From Armillaria gallica (Eukaryota > Basidiomycota > Agaricomycetes > Agaricales > Physalacriaceae): a stretch of 64,000 bases of DNA. Each line of letters opens with the position of its first letter. Within the stretch, counting starts at the first letter, position 1. Location of the stretch: the NCBI GenBank assembly GCA_037576215.1, contig JBANDB010000008.1, positions 3,348,001 through 3,412,000 on the forward strand, written 5' to 3'. Position numbers and translations under genes: made by a program. Below are positions 12,124 to 23,318 of the stretch, one piece after another. The notes beneath the pieces were generated by a model. The model ran no database searches. It was not told the DNA's origin and was given only the letters and a program-made list of their open reading frames with translations.

Positions 12124-12403
12124 TCAACTATAATTTGGATCGGTCTTCTGGGCCATCTTGGCTACGAGCTCTTCCAACGACGGTTCGAATCCACTCCAAT
12201 TCCTGCAAAGCAAGCTGCGATATTCATCGAGGATAGAGCACGTGCCGTAGAGAAGGACCTCCAGTTCTTACCCCCCCGTTGATGAGAGGACAGAGTATAA
12301 ATAATATATAGAGTTTGATGCCGTGTGTTACAAGGGGACGTACAACTGCGAGCGACGATGAGATGGGTGATTCTGCGAATGATTGGTTGGGATTGAGCTT
12401 CAT
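12124..12403 (-). CDS. Small unknown protein gene
   Basis: Between the convergent OST2 and DUF1748 genes the minus strand starts MKLNPNQSFAESPISSSLAV, reaches a GTACGT donor, and resumes as VLLYGTCSILDEYRSLL and FEPSLEELVAKMAQKTDPNYS before a TGA at 12124. Codon choice in the last 30 codons is strongly C/G-ending, like expressed neighbours. This suggests a real protein of roughly 65 residues. Placement of the intron is uncertain; alternative splicing at GTAAGA near 12290 gives a different centre with a hydrophobic stretch (IKLYILFILCPLI). I do not recognise the family. Confidence 0.4.
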
Positions 12404-12534
12404 CGTGCAGAAGAAGGCTTACGTGTTACAGTAACAAGAGGTGAACGTGCATGGGGCCGAACGGTATCAGTGCGTCCTCTCGAAGGATGAAGATCGCTAT
12501 GGCATTCGTGAGTCTCCTGTTCGTCAAAGAAATA

Positions 12535-12941
12535 TCACGTCCGTACTCCGAATATGACGACTGCAAAGTCGAATGTGTACTCTCCTACGGTCGATAGATG
12601 CATCAGTAAAACAGTACAGATGGGGCTCTGCTACGCACCCATTTCAAGATATGAGCGCAACAGCTCTGTGAAATGGTTCAGCATACCATGAGCCCATATA
12701 TCTGTGGACAACGTACGTCGTATATCTTTGTTGGGAACTTGCCCTAGGGCGGGCCTACAAAACTTCAATTTCACGAGATACGACTTGAATGGGAAGTAAA
12801 CGTACGTCAGGCCAGTTGTACGTTTCACTCCTGCGAGAAAGGCACTGATGATGATGGCGTCGATTCCAAGGTGAACTGGATATCGGTTAGGTGAATGCGA
12901 TAAATTGCCTGTGCGAACTTCATACCCAATTTTCCTAGCAT
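12535..12941 (-). CDS. DUF1748 small mitochondrial-type protein
   Basis: Short protein of about 75 residues belonging to the DUF1748 family (yeast YPR010C-A is a member). Exon 1 is just MLGKLV, split by a GTATGA...CCAG intron before HLGIDAIIISAFLAGVKRTT, the family signature and a membrane segment. Later exons give ALGQVPNKDIR, QLLRSYLEMG and EYTFDFAVVIFGVRT, ending TGA at 12535. The four introns are about 50 nt each with clean GT-AG ends, and the frame is intact. The start at 12941 is 207 bp from the divergent GPC1-type gene, suggesting a shared promoter. Molecular function is not established for the family. Confidence 0.85.
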
Positions 12942-13148
12942 CTTTATACTTTGCGGATGGTAGAAATATGGTCAAAGTTAGTATTTGCTTTGCAAGCCGC
13001 CGGCCACGTTGTACTCCCACGAAACCCGCCGTCGGGCCGGCATCCGAGTCATATTTGTCTGTGTTACCAAAGGCCCCAACATTGGTGACCTCCCAACAGT
13101 GGCAACGCATTGTGTCCTGGCCACAGCCAGCCGTTATAATCTGCCGCC

Positions 13149-14942
13149 ATGTCTTCAAGGCCACCCTCGCCAATCTTGGGTAAAAAGTACCTTACGAACT
13201 CTTTGGAACGCCTCCAAGGGGTACGCGACGAGATGTCGGACTGGTCTAGCGCGTTTACGCTTTTAGGTGCATTTTCTTGGCTCCTCAATATCAATATTTA
13301 CTAAGTATACCTTCAGACACCATGGAAACGTATTTTGACTCCCATGTCGATCTCCTCCAGCGCAAGCTGCAGAAACATGGCGACAGGCTCAAGCTGAAGG
13401 CAGAAGAGACATTCAAAATGCGCGACATTTCTGGCGACGTGTTGGCAGAGAATTTTGAACGCGAGTTCAAGAATTTCAAGGTCAAGGTGCGCCACTTCGG
13501 TTTCCGTTGTCGATATATGTGGGGCTAGACACAGGATCCTAGATATCAACCCGCATGGCGTCGCTGTCGAACTCATGGCAGTCGGCAAAGGTCGTTCGGA
13601 CGCGGGAAAAAGTGTCATTCTTCTTCGGCGTCATGTCGCTGTTATTCTCGGCCCTTATGTTTGGTCTCGCTCCTCAGTACGTGATCTTGTGGCGTACATG
13701 TATCAATATCTTATATCTCGCTCATAGATGGGTGCACATTGCGTACACAATTCAAGGTTGTTATCACCTACCCTTGCGCGCCTACACGTATAAGAAACGC
13801 GATTGGCATTACTTTCTTTTCGACTTCTGCTATTATGCCACCATCCTTAACCTTGTCTTCATATGGTTCTTCCCATCAAGTCCTGCCCTCTTTGTTGCCT
13901 GCTATTGCATCTCTCAGGGTACTCTTGGAAGCGCTGTCATTACATGGAGAAATAGTCTCGTGTTCCATGACCAGGACAAGGTTACATCACTCTTCATCCA
14001 CATCTATGCTCCATTTACATTTACTGTTATACGGTGCGTCCCACTAACACAATGCGCTTGATCCTAGCCACCAACAGTGACCTAGACATTATTACCCCAA
14101 CGCGGAAGAACGCTTCCCAGCCCTTGCTGAACTGCCGCATCTTGAACCGATGAAGGCTATTTTGTTCAGTGGTGGCCTTTGTGCGTGACATCGTGTATGA
14201 TCTATTGTCGCTGCTCACATTTAGCGCAGATGTTATCTGGCAACTCTTATACTGGAAGGTGAGTAACTCCCTAATCCTTGTTAGACTGTATCCTAATAGC
14301 GGCTATAAGTTTGTTTTGGTAGATCGCAGGGCCAAGATCGAATCCGGACAGCGAACAACGTCATTCTCCTTCCTGTTGAATGAGAAACGGGGTGTTATCG
14401 GTCGCGCCTTATCTTCAATTCCCCAAGGATACCGCGAAGCGGTGTTCATGGGCGGTCAACTTGGTAGGTCCCTTTCATGTGATAACTTGTATACCGCATA
14501 TTCATGGTCTACTAGTCTACACCGTTCTGACAGAAGTACCCGCCGTATTCGTCCTTTACGATAGCTCGTTCTGGAGCGGCGTGTACCTCATCCTCATATT
14601 TTCAGTCAGCGTGTGGAATGGTGGCGGGTTTTATATTGAGGTTTTCGGGCGGAAGTGGGTCCTGTTACCCGCGTATTCCGTGCATGAACTGACGAGCGTC
14701 AATTCTATAGATTCGAGCGGGAGCTTGAAGCCCTGCGAAAAGAACTGGCAGAGACGACAGCTAGGTCCGGTCGATCCAGCCCGACAAGTATAAGCCGTAC
14801 ATCCAGCGAGAATGGTGACGCTCAATCTTCAACTGATACAACACCTGTGCTCTCATCGGATATCTCATTACCCCTCGATGAATCCATCTCCGACGGTGAT
14901 TCAATACCTCCGTCTTCACCTCAGTCGAAGAAATCCCAATGA
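13149..14942 (+). CDS. GPC1: Glycerophosphocholine acyltransferase (GPC1/DUF2838 family)
   Basis: Multi-span membrane enzyme that acylates glycerophosphocholine to lysophosphatidylcholine, part of phosphatidylcholine remodelling. Exon 1 starts MSSRPPSPILGKKYL at 13149. Later exons give METYFDSHVDLLQRKLQK, WQSAKVVRTREKVSFFFGV, WVHIAYTIQGCYHLPLRAYTYKKRDWHYFLFDFCYYATI, VIRHYYPNAEERFPAL, FVLVDRRAKIESG, TTSFSFLLN and WNGGGFYIEVFGRKFERELEAL, matching the family from end to end. The C-terminus is Ser-rich and stops at 14942. At least seven introns have consensus ends and no frameshift was seen. The 3' end converges with HEM12. Confidence 0.92.
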
Positions 14943-15150
14943 TAAAGGTGCACCTATACTGACGATATTTATGACATGTTATTTCACACATATGATACAT
15001 ACATCTGGGCTACTTCTGGTTCTTTTACATACTGCATAATTGCATATACATACTGGGCTTGGGTTTTTAGGGTGGATGCGGGAAGTCGACCTCTATTATA
15101 CACGCAAATTAGAGCTATAGTGAGAACGGGTGTATCTAAAATACTTACCG

Positions 15151-16398
15151 TCATGCCACTTTGCTTGCGGAATACTTGTGGACGCACTCAAAGAACCATC
15201 GAACATCCTTGGGATCGGCACCTGGTGTAATACCATGTCCAAGGTTTGCAATCCACCCTTTGGAGCCTCCGAAAGCTTCACACATCCGCTTTACGTATGC
15301 CTCGATGGCGTCTTTACCACCATACAACAAATCGGGATCCATATTACCCTGCAACGCAGCCTTGCCTCCTACCAGCTGTCTTGCTTCTGCGGGATCGATG
15401 CACCAGTCAAGTCCTATAACATCGTAGCCTCCATGCTCAGCCGTATGAGCAATAGCATGGTTTGCGCTTTTAGCAAAGAGTGTCATCGGGGTGTCTCCAT
15501 ATCCGTCAGCATTTAATCGCTGACGAACATTCTTGGAAATGTGCTGGAGGACAGGGAACGCAAATGTGTGGAAGTCGTAAGGTGATAGCTCTCCCGCGTT
15601 TGTGTCGAAGACTTGAATAAGCTGGATTCCGTTCAGTAACTGGTACGAAAGGATTTAAGTGTAGAACCGCACCTGGGCTCCGGCGTGGACTTGACCAACA
15701 AGGAAGTCAACGCAAACGTCAGCTATCCTCTGTAGCAGTGCCTTTGATTCCTCTGGGTACTTGAAGAGCCAAGACTTTGCTTTCGTGTATGATTTCGATC
15801 CTCCTCCTTCTATCATGTACGCAAACAGCGTCCATGGCCCACCACAGAATCCAATGAGAGGCACCTCGCCATCGAGCTCCTTCCTCGTCAGCGTGATTGC
15901 ATCAAAGACATACTTGAGCTCCTTGTTCACATCCACCAGCTTGTTCAGCTTTTCGACGTCCCCCGGAACAGACAATGGATGCGTAAAGTGAGGGCCTGGC
16001 TGCATGAGCACTTCCATACCCATCGCCTGCGGTACGACAAGGATGTCACTGAATATGATCGCAGCATCTACGAGCGAAGTGTAGTGGCGAATGGGCTGGA
16101 GGGTTACTTGACACGCGAGCTCGGGGGTCTGGCAGATCTCGAAGAATCCATGCGATTCACGAAGTTTCATAAATTCTAACAAAGACGCGTGTCACGATTT
16201 CGGCCAGCGCATTCATGGGTGAAATAAACCTGGGAGATGGCGCCCTGCTTGTCGCATAATCCATACTGGGGCTCGTTCGGTTTGTTCGCCTGGAAAATGA
16301 GGTTAGGACTGAGTAGATACAAGATTTCGAGCCGTCCTACCGCGAGCTGCGCGTAGCAAAAGGTCATTCTTCAAAGGAGGGAACTGTAGAGGCGCCAT
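15151..16398 (-). CDS. HEM12: Uroporphyrinogen decarboxylase
   Basis: Cytosolic haem-pathway enzyme converting uroporphyrinogen III to coproporphyrinogen III. The ATG at 16398 gives MAPLQFPPLKNDLLLRAARG, then EQTERAPVWIMRQAGRHLPEF (the conserved RQAGR substrate-binding loop), then AIIFSDILVVPQAMGM with the catalytic Asp. LIGFCGGPWTLFAYMIEG, QVFDTNAGELSP and GYDVIGLDWCIDPAEA follow, with LQGNMDPDLLYG and GWIANLGHGITPGADP near the C-terminus. Introns are about 50 nt and the frame is intact. It diverges from the Shg1/BOD1 gene across 180 bp. Confidence 0.95.
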
Positions 16399-16577
16399 GA
16401 GTGAACTGCTGCAAGACCGTGACGTGGAAGAAACAGAAGGGACCCTGGGTAACTTTTTGTGGGGGTGGGACTTTGTTATCTTATCGTGATGGAGATCTTA
16501 TCTTCGATCACAAGTTTTGCTTTTCTGCTTTTACCACCACCACAGCATCCTGTGAATCTGTGTTTGCTACTTATTTC

Positions 16578-17425
16578 ATGCCAATAGTCAATCCCGACCA
16601 ACTTGTTGATGCGTAAGTCTTCTCGAAGCTGCATTGGCCAAGAAACCAACCCGAGATTGCCGCTAGTTTCAAAAAATCCGGCGAATTTGATCGGCTGAGA
16701 CGTGAGCTACTTAGCGAGTTCCAGCAAGGTGTGAGTTTCTAGCTTGACTGTAATATTTGTGAATTATTCATCCCCGTTTCCACTGTAGAATGGCGTCGAT
16801 ATCAAGGACTTTAAATCTAAGATAGAATCCTACATCACGAAGCGCTTGGTGTCCGATGAGAAACTCAAGTACATGGCCCAGGAGACCGTACACCGTGATC
16901 TAATGCTCGAAGTTGACAGGTCAGTTTGCGACCGTCCTGGCTCCACTACCAGGGACCGACCCTTCTATCAGATATCCCACTGTCGAGCGAGCGGTCACGG
17001 ATATGTCCGTGTTCTCAAACCCCACTTTCCTATCCAGTATACAAGCTACAGCTAATCGGCTACTCCTCGAAGACAGAGGGCTCAAACCTGTCGAATCCCC
17101 CGTCCGTCCAGATAGCATCGCTGCCAGCTCGATCCGACCCACCCCGATTGGAACACCTTCAGCGCACGATCGCACCGAGCATAGTTACTTCTTGCCTGAA
17201 GTCCCTTCTGCTCGATACTCGGAGCGACGGGCTTCTCCCGTTTCAGCCACTGCGGAAAGCCTCTCTTCGACGGCCCCGTCTCCTAACCACAAGGCTGGGG
17301 ACAAGGCGGTGGTAGAAGACGGGAAGGATGCTACCGCCACACCGCTTCCAGAGAATGAGGTTTCCATGCCTACTGAAGGTGAAAATAAGGTCGTGAATGG
17401 CGCTGGAGAATCGGATACGACTTAG
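16578..17425 (+). CDS. SHG1: Shg1/BOD1 domain protein (COMPASS-associated)
   Basis: The N-terminal half matches the BOD1/SHG1 family, found in the Set1/COMPASS histone H3K4 methyltransferase complex of yeasts. Exons read MPIVNPDQLVDA, FKKSGEFDRLRRELLSEFQQ, NGVDIKDFKSKIESYITKRLVSDEKL and HRDLMLEVDR, then YPTVERAVTDM. The remainder is low-complexity, Ser/Pro-rich and probably disordered, ending ESDTT. Introns start with GTAAGT, GTGAGT and GTCAGT. The role in COMPASS is inferred from the family. Confidence 0.8.
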
Positions 17426-18010
17426 AACCGACAAGTCCCGCCCTTTACATACATGTATCGATTTTAGACTTGGGAACACGATCTCCAGCTTTCTCTGGTA
17501 TTTACAGTCTTGGGCCAGACCAATTTCTACTGATGCATTACTGTACGACGTCTGCGAAGCCCTCGCTCGTATTCAGGCTCGATAGGCCAAAGGAGATAGA
17601 TCATGCATCATGGCTGTAACTTTATTCATTAAGGACCCGACACACTACCATGCCGACTTTGACTCTAGCTTTTACACCGAGCGTAGAAGCAAACCCGCAG
17701 TGCAGCCAAATCGTGGCTTGAAATTGTGTTATGCTCTGATGGATCCGTACCTGAACTTTAACAACGCGTCCCGCCAACTGCGTTGGTACATACTATCTAC
17801 CTTCATCCAATGGAACTTCCATTCGCTAGCTGCATGAATCGAGAATGACTGTAATACACTGTTGACTATGCCCATTGAGAAAACCAGCCAATAAATACAT
17901 AAGGTATCGAACAATGATAAATGTTATAAAAACACGGGGACAAGATGTGAAATAATTTCAGTTGTACATCGTCCTTCCAAGATAAATATCAACGACCGTC
18001 AGAAGATTGA
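17426..18010. other. Intergenic region between convergent genes
   Basis: Lies between the stops of the Shg1/BOD1 and P450 genes. No gene, repeat or structured RNA was recognised. The open frame 17610-17837 has no supporting motif. Confidence 0.5.
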
Positions 18011-20170
18011 CTACATCATCTCATCGGCTTGAATGAGAGAAACGGCTTTGTGAGAACGCGGTTTGATGTCGCATTTGAAAGGTTTTGGGTGGCTGAGTAT
18101 GAAAGTTAGTTTTGTTTCGAAAGGAGGACTTTCAGCGACGTACCTTATTGTCCCCGAAGTCTGTTCATGAAGAGGTTCGACCACAACGCCATTTTCGACA
18201 CATTTGGATATATCGAAAACTGCCAGAGACATCGCACACGATATGAAGACTGATGCGTCGGCGAGGTGTAATCCTGTTAGGAAAAGAATAAGCGACATAT
18301 TCTCATCAGGGTAAATCAATGACAAAAAGCTACCTGGACAGATACTACGTCGAGTGAGTGTAAGCATATTGGATGACACAGAACAGAAACAGGGTACGAA
18401 CCGTCTACCGAAACCAAAACATAACTCGCCAGGGTCAGGCTCCGTCGCCCTGCCCTCTGAGGGAATGAACCGATCGGGGTTGAATTCCATTGGGTTCGTG
18501 TACATCCTTGAATCGTGGGTCAGTTTCCTGTCAGGCACGGACACGTAAATCAGTCATCAAGACGGAGGACCAGACAGGGCATCGACTAACCAGATATTTG
18601 CGACAACGAGAGCGCCTTTGGGTATGAAATATGTGTTTCCGTTGCTGTCTGTGTGGATGTCGTCTTGCACGACACGATGCGGGACACCTGTGAAAATAGA
18701 ATTTTAGACGAGGGTTCGTGGAAGAAGTGAGTTTCATACCTGTAGGGACGACGGTGTTCCACCGTAAAACCTCCTTGGCGAGAGCGTCGACGTAAGGAAG
18801 ATGTTCACGATCGGCGAATGTAGGTAACCTGTCATTGCCTACGACGGCATCGATTTCTACTTGAGCTTTTTTGGCAACATCAGGAAACAAAGCCATTGCT
18901 AAGAATAACGCGTATATCGAAGACACAGTCTGTGACCCCGGTCACAATACAATTCCGTTAATAATAAGATTTGACGCTTACAGTGTCAGCGGCACCTGTG
19001 TTGAAATGAGCCTCATGTGCATTAATCAGAGAAAGTTGGACAACTCACCGCTATATAGAGACGCAGAAGACCATTTAAGATCAAATTCCTCTTCGGCGCT
19101 TAGAGGTTTGCTCTCTAGCATCGAAGAAGTGAAGGAGAGAACAGCCGTTCCAGCGGCCTAGGATCACACAGAGAAGTTTGAGCACAGAGAAGGACGGAAT
19201 AAAAGCAAGACACCGACGACTTGTTGTTTGACAAAATTGTGTGGCTGTTCGACCATTTCCTGAAGCGTAGCGGCCCAAGCTTTGGCTCTCTGCTTGAATC
19301 CCGCGCCGGGGAACCAATCAGGTACGTACCGAACTGCAAGAGAAGCCGTGTGAATTAGCTTGGAGATTCGGATATAATACTGAACGAACGGTCTTACGAG
19401 CAGGAACCAGGTCCACGATGAAGGCTCCGGCTTTCGTGGCAGCCGAAAATTGCTCAGTGGCTTGATCTGCAAGTCGAATAAATGGATCATCGTTTTCTTT
19501 GACTTCATATCCGTGAGAGATGCGCAAAACGACGGCTCCGGCAGTTCTGAAAATACATTGAATACAGAGTTTAGCGAGAAAAAAAATTGTCACATACTTG
19601 CGAACATGAGCGGCAAGTTCTTCAGGTTTGGAAAGGACCCGACGAAGAAAACGACGCGTCTCGAGTTCTTGAGGCGGATGGTACTGTTTCATTGTCGCCT
19701 GAGAGCCGATAAGACTGTAAAATATTCTGCGGTAGCGGCGGAACCTGTCGCCATAGGGCAGCAGAACAAGGGTATTCTTCCAGCCGACAAGTTCGCCTCC
19801 CATTTGAAGAGTAGGCCGGTCAGAGTAGATCGCACTCTTCTTGTCAAGCATATCACAGCCGCACGGGCAGAGTTCAAGATGATCATTGTCTGGCCAAGGA
19901 CGGTGACGGAGGAAATATCGCCTGCAAAGTGTTTATATGAGCACCTAATGTTGAAAACCCGAACCAGTCCTGACCGTATAATTCCCCCCACTTGGCGAAA
20001 GTGAGCCACTCATTATCCGCAGGCATGTCAAGGATATTTCCTACAAGCGGCAGACCAGCTGGACCGGGGGGGAGAGGAGCATAGAGCCTGGGCTGAAGAA
20101 TGCGTCGGATGATGACAAGAGCGGTAACCGCACAGAAAACGTCGAGGAGGAGAAAGTAGGTATAGGCCAT
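18011..20170 (-). CDS. Cytochrome P450 monooxygenase
   Basis: Membrane-anchored class II P450 of the kind often annotated O-methylsterigmatocystin-oxidoreductase-like in mushrooms; substrate unknown. The ATG at 20170 directly precedes a 20-residue anchor (AYTYFLLLDVFCAVTALVII), then the PPGPAGLPLVGN hinge. Other landmarks are SDRPTLQMGGELVGW, SLIGSQATMKQYHPPQELETRRFL, the I-helix region GAADTTVSSIYALFLAM, the ExxR motif EVLRWNTVVPTG, FNPDRFIPSEGR, and the haem loop FGFGRR/ICPG split by an intron. Near 19854 the frame slips between SARAAV and DMLDKKSAIYSDRP; one extra G would repair it. An upstream ATG at 20308 would add about 46 residues but looks less natural. Confidence 0.88.
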
Positions 20171-20431
20171 CGCAAAATAGAATACGAGAAATCCGAAAAA
20201 AGAGTGTGAAAAAGCTGGAATGTTGGGTGCCAACTTGGCGAATTTATAGGAAGAAAAAAATGTGAGACGCGTCTGGACTGGAGCGGGTATTGAATTGGAC
20301 TGCACCATTCTGGATGCACGGTTGATGGCTCCGAGTCTTATGAAACTTCCTGAATCCTGATACGAGCGTCCAGAAGCCCGCGGTAATCGTTAGTCGGCCT
20401 ACCTTATCTGGATGCAAGGAAGGCCGTGTGG

Positions 20432-20857
20432 TTACGACACTACCACGGCTTCTGGCGTCCCTTGCCCCGTATTACGGTCCGTTGATGAACCAATAATAGC
20501 ATGTATGATACCACCGGTTAACAGATGGCATTGAAGCCTGTCCACTGGCTCGTCCCTAGCATGCAAATAGCCTGAACCTGTGCCTACCTTGGGCCGTTTT
20601 CTGCACAGAAAATGGTCGCCAGCGCGGCCGACGATCAAGGTCAGTTCTGTCCTATTTGGTGAATCAAACACCGAATATGGCCAAACGTGACCCTCGTTGA
20701 CATATATGTTCGTGCATTGCGAGTCAAAAACAGAAGAGGTAATGAAAATCTTGTCGTCAGGTTGGCAGACGTCTCCGACACGAGGCAGAATCGAATTTCT
20801 ACAGATCACAGTGATCTGCGACGCTTTCAATAGGCCAAGAAGGTAAACAAGCCTCAT
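20432..20857 (-). CDS. Hypothetical small protein, doubtful
   Basis: Open frame of 141 residues upstream of the P450 gene. It begins MRLVYLLGLLKASQITVICR, which could be a weak signal peptide, and carries an Asn-glycosylation sequon (SPNRTEL). It contains few cysteines and no known domain. No splice sites or neighbours support it. It may be a lineage-specific secreted protein or simply a chance frame. Confidence 0.25.
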   Translation of the reverse strand: MRLVYLLGLLKASQITVICRNSILPRVGDVCQPDDKIFITSSVFDSQCTNIYVNEGHVWPYSVFDSPNRTELTLIVGRAGDHFLCRKRPKVGTGSGYLHARDEPVDRLQCHLLTGGIIHAIIGSSTDRNTGQGTPEAVVVS

Positions 20858-21239
20858 GGCTCTACCATTCGGCTGCGAAAATCATGCTGCGCCGCCAAGG
20901 ATTTCGGAAAACACATTCAAGTGCTCTGCAGTGACGATTGGCATGCAAGTCCGAGAGAAGCGGTGATATTTATTTGTTGACACAATATTTGAGTTTGATA
21001 CAACTTCCTGACTAGTGAAGTACAAGTACAGAAAATCAAAATGCTAGCGGGTACTAGAGAAAACTGTCCAATCCACTATATGACTAGCACTGTGGTACCA
21101 AAATCCCTCCTCAGTGCCTCCTTGAAATCTGCAAGTATTGAGCGTTTACTGGTCATTAGTCACATGGCCCCCCTCCTCCGAATCCTTGAATGATTTTTCC
21201 GATTTCTCCGTTACAGCTGACTGTTCCGGGAAGCAGCGG

Positions 21240-23318
21240 TCAATTCAACGGGACTTGACACGGCAAAGAACGACGTACATCCAACCCTTCTCCAATGTCG
21301 TCTCGCACGCACTCTTGCGTGGTGTCGATCTTGATAGAAATGTTTGTTTGACGTGGCTGGAAATAAGAGACGTTGAGTCTCCCTGAGTACCGTGTAAGAA
21401 AAACAATTACCACGGTGGTAGCAAAGCGTGGCAACCCGGTCTTGAAGGTGTTGAGAGAAAGTGTCAAGTCGCCAGTGTCGCCTGCTTCGGAAAGACCTCT
21501 AATGCTCTTGCGGGCGTTGAGAGTGGCTAGCACAGAGTTGGAATAGACTAGCACCAATCCATGAAAGAGGATTTATGACATCAAAAAGCGGATACTTACG
21601 TCTTCCCAAACTAAAGTAAAAGGCGACATAGATAAGAGTCTTTCCCCAGATGAGGATCTAGTAGACAGGTTAAATGAAAGGATAGCCCCCGAAAACAAAG
21701 GATACGAACTGAAATGAGCGACGCTACAGCGCATATACTGGTCATCAAACCCGTGCTGATACTGAACAAAATCTACGCAGACGATCAACACGAGGAGCGC
21801 ATTTTAGGCAATCCTGACAGTACCCACCAGCTTGCTGATCATCGTGTCCGATCTGTGGCAGGTGGAGGATCAGCTTTAACAATAAATCGCCGACTCAAAA
21901 ACGTACTTTTTGAAGCCTGTCCGGGAACGATGCAAGAAGTAAAAGAGACTCGCGGCTATGAGAACGTCCGATACGGCGCCGACGACGTTGACGGTCATCG
22001 ACAAACCCTGACAGTATTTTAGGTATAACGGGCAAGGTAAGAAGTGTCGAACGCACTCTCATATGAGTTAGATCAGCCCAGGTTGAGAGTTTCATACTAA
22101 GAATACCGTTAGCATATATACTATAATTCAAGCGGATAGTCACTGACGACTGAATTGTAAATGCTGCACATGAAATTCAGCGTCTGAAATGGGATACCAC
22201 TGCAGATAGTACATACCGACAGAACATGCTAGGTATCGTAGTTCAGCGGAGGTGAGGGAGCACATATCAAAGAGACCTCACCAAACTCTGCCAATACCAT
22301 AGCAGCCTAAAATGTTTCACCAATTGTCAGTTAAAGTTCAAATCTACCCAAAATGAAACGCACGATCACGACAGTAAGTGGAACGTTTTCGTTGCTTACT
22401 GTAACCATCCTCAGTTGTGCAAAGATTTCATTAAATTACTGGACGTACGACGCCAAACGCGCATCGTCAAAAAACTGCAGACATATCAGCCAAAGTGGAG
22501 TGACGGAAGAAGGGACGGGAACGGACCTTTGAACCAAAAAACCGATGAATCCCTGAAAAGATGGAATCGTCAGATGGAGACGAGGACCCGAAAGCTCAAG
22601 AAACTCACATTAAATAAAACCTCCAACTAGAAAATGACCGGTGTCAATCTTGACGTTTCAGAAAATGAGGTGATTCGTACCAAAATGCTCCTGCAAAGGG
22701 ATCTGGGATCAGTACCGAGCGGCTAGGAAAGAGATCAGCACCTACCAAACCAGATTTTCCAGCTGTGCCGGATTACTGAAATTGCTGACAACATAGTAGT
22801 ACACTGCGCCCGATCAATACATCGGGTGCTCTTTTTCAATACACGCCTTACCTGTATGGGATATCAAGGCCTGATGAATGGAATCGAACAACCAGACTAT
22901 CGCGACCTGAAGAACGATTACTTAGTTTGACAATGCGAGGATGCGGGACGCAGGTCTACCAGAGTCTTGATGTACCACACATCCTGTTTGCAAGAAATTA
23001 GTAAGACTTCTGAACATAAGAAAAACATATACGTACGCCCTGATACTGATTGAAGTAGTACCACGTCTGAACGCAAGACACTGCAAAATCGATTAACCTG
23101 ACCTCCCAAGGACCCAAAAACAATTCCTTACCCCCGTACAGACTGCAAAAATTCTATGATTGAGTTTCAGGACTAGGAACCATAGATTGACATACCAAGC
23201 AGCAATAATGACGCCGATGAAGGCGGCTCCCATTCTGAAAGCACATGAGCCTGGACCAGTGAACAGCTTCTAGCACGTACGTGTTGTCCACAACCGGGTT
23301 GACCTGCACGTCCGACAT
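21240..23318 (-). CDS. DUF6534-type seven-span membrane protein
   Basis: Member of a large mushroom-specific family of predicted seven-helix membrane proteins of unknown function. It starts MSDVQVNPVVDNT at 23318. Short exons follow: MGAAFI, TWYYFNQYQG, VAIVWLFDSIHQALISHT, VYYYVVSNFSNPAQLENLVW, SIL, LEVLFN, GFIGFLVQ and FLTMRVW. Then come LSMTVNVVGAVSDVLIAASLFYFLHRSRTGFK, SDTMISKL, ILIWGKTLIYVAFYFSLGR and LYSNSVLATLNARKSIRG. The signature SNSVLATLNARK is diagnostic. There are well over ten exons, including one of only 10 nt (22681-22690). The tail after NARK is variable and ends at 21240. No frameshift was seen. Confidence 0.8.
22681..22690 (-). other. 10-nt micro-exon
   Basis: Ten bases flanked by TTTGCAG and GTACGA complete W and add S-I-L, bridging NLVW to LEVLFN, as expected for DUF6534. 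The next exon (22609-22626) is only 18 nt. Confidence 0.6.

Noticed and set aside
12181..12195. tRNA B-box-like sequence (ggttcgaatcc)
   Set aside because: Flanking bases do not pair as a T-stem or acceptor stem, and the stretch is read as FEP codons of the small minus-strand gene.
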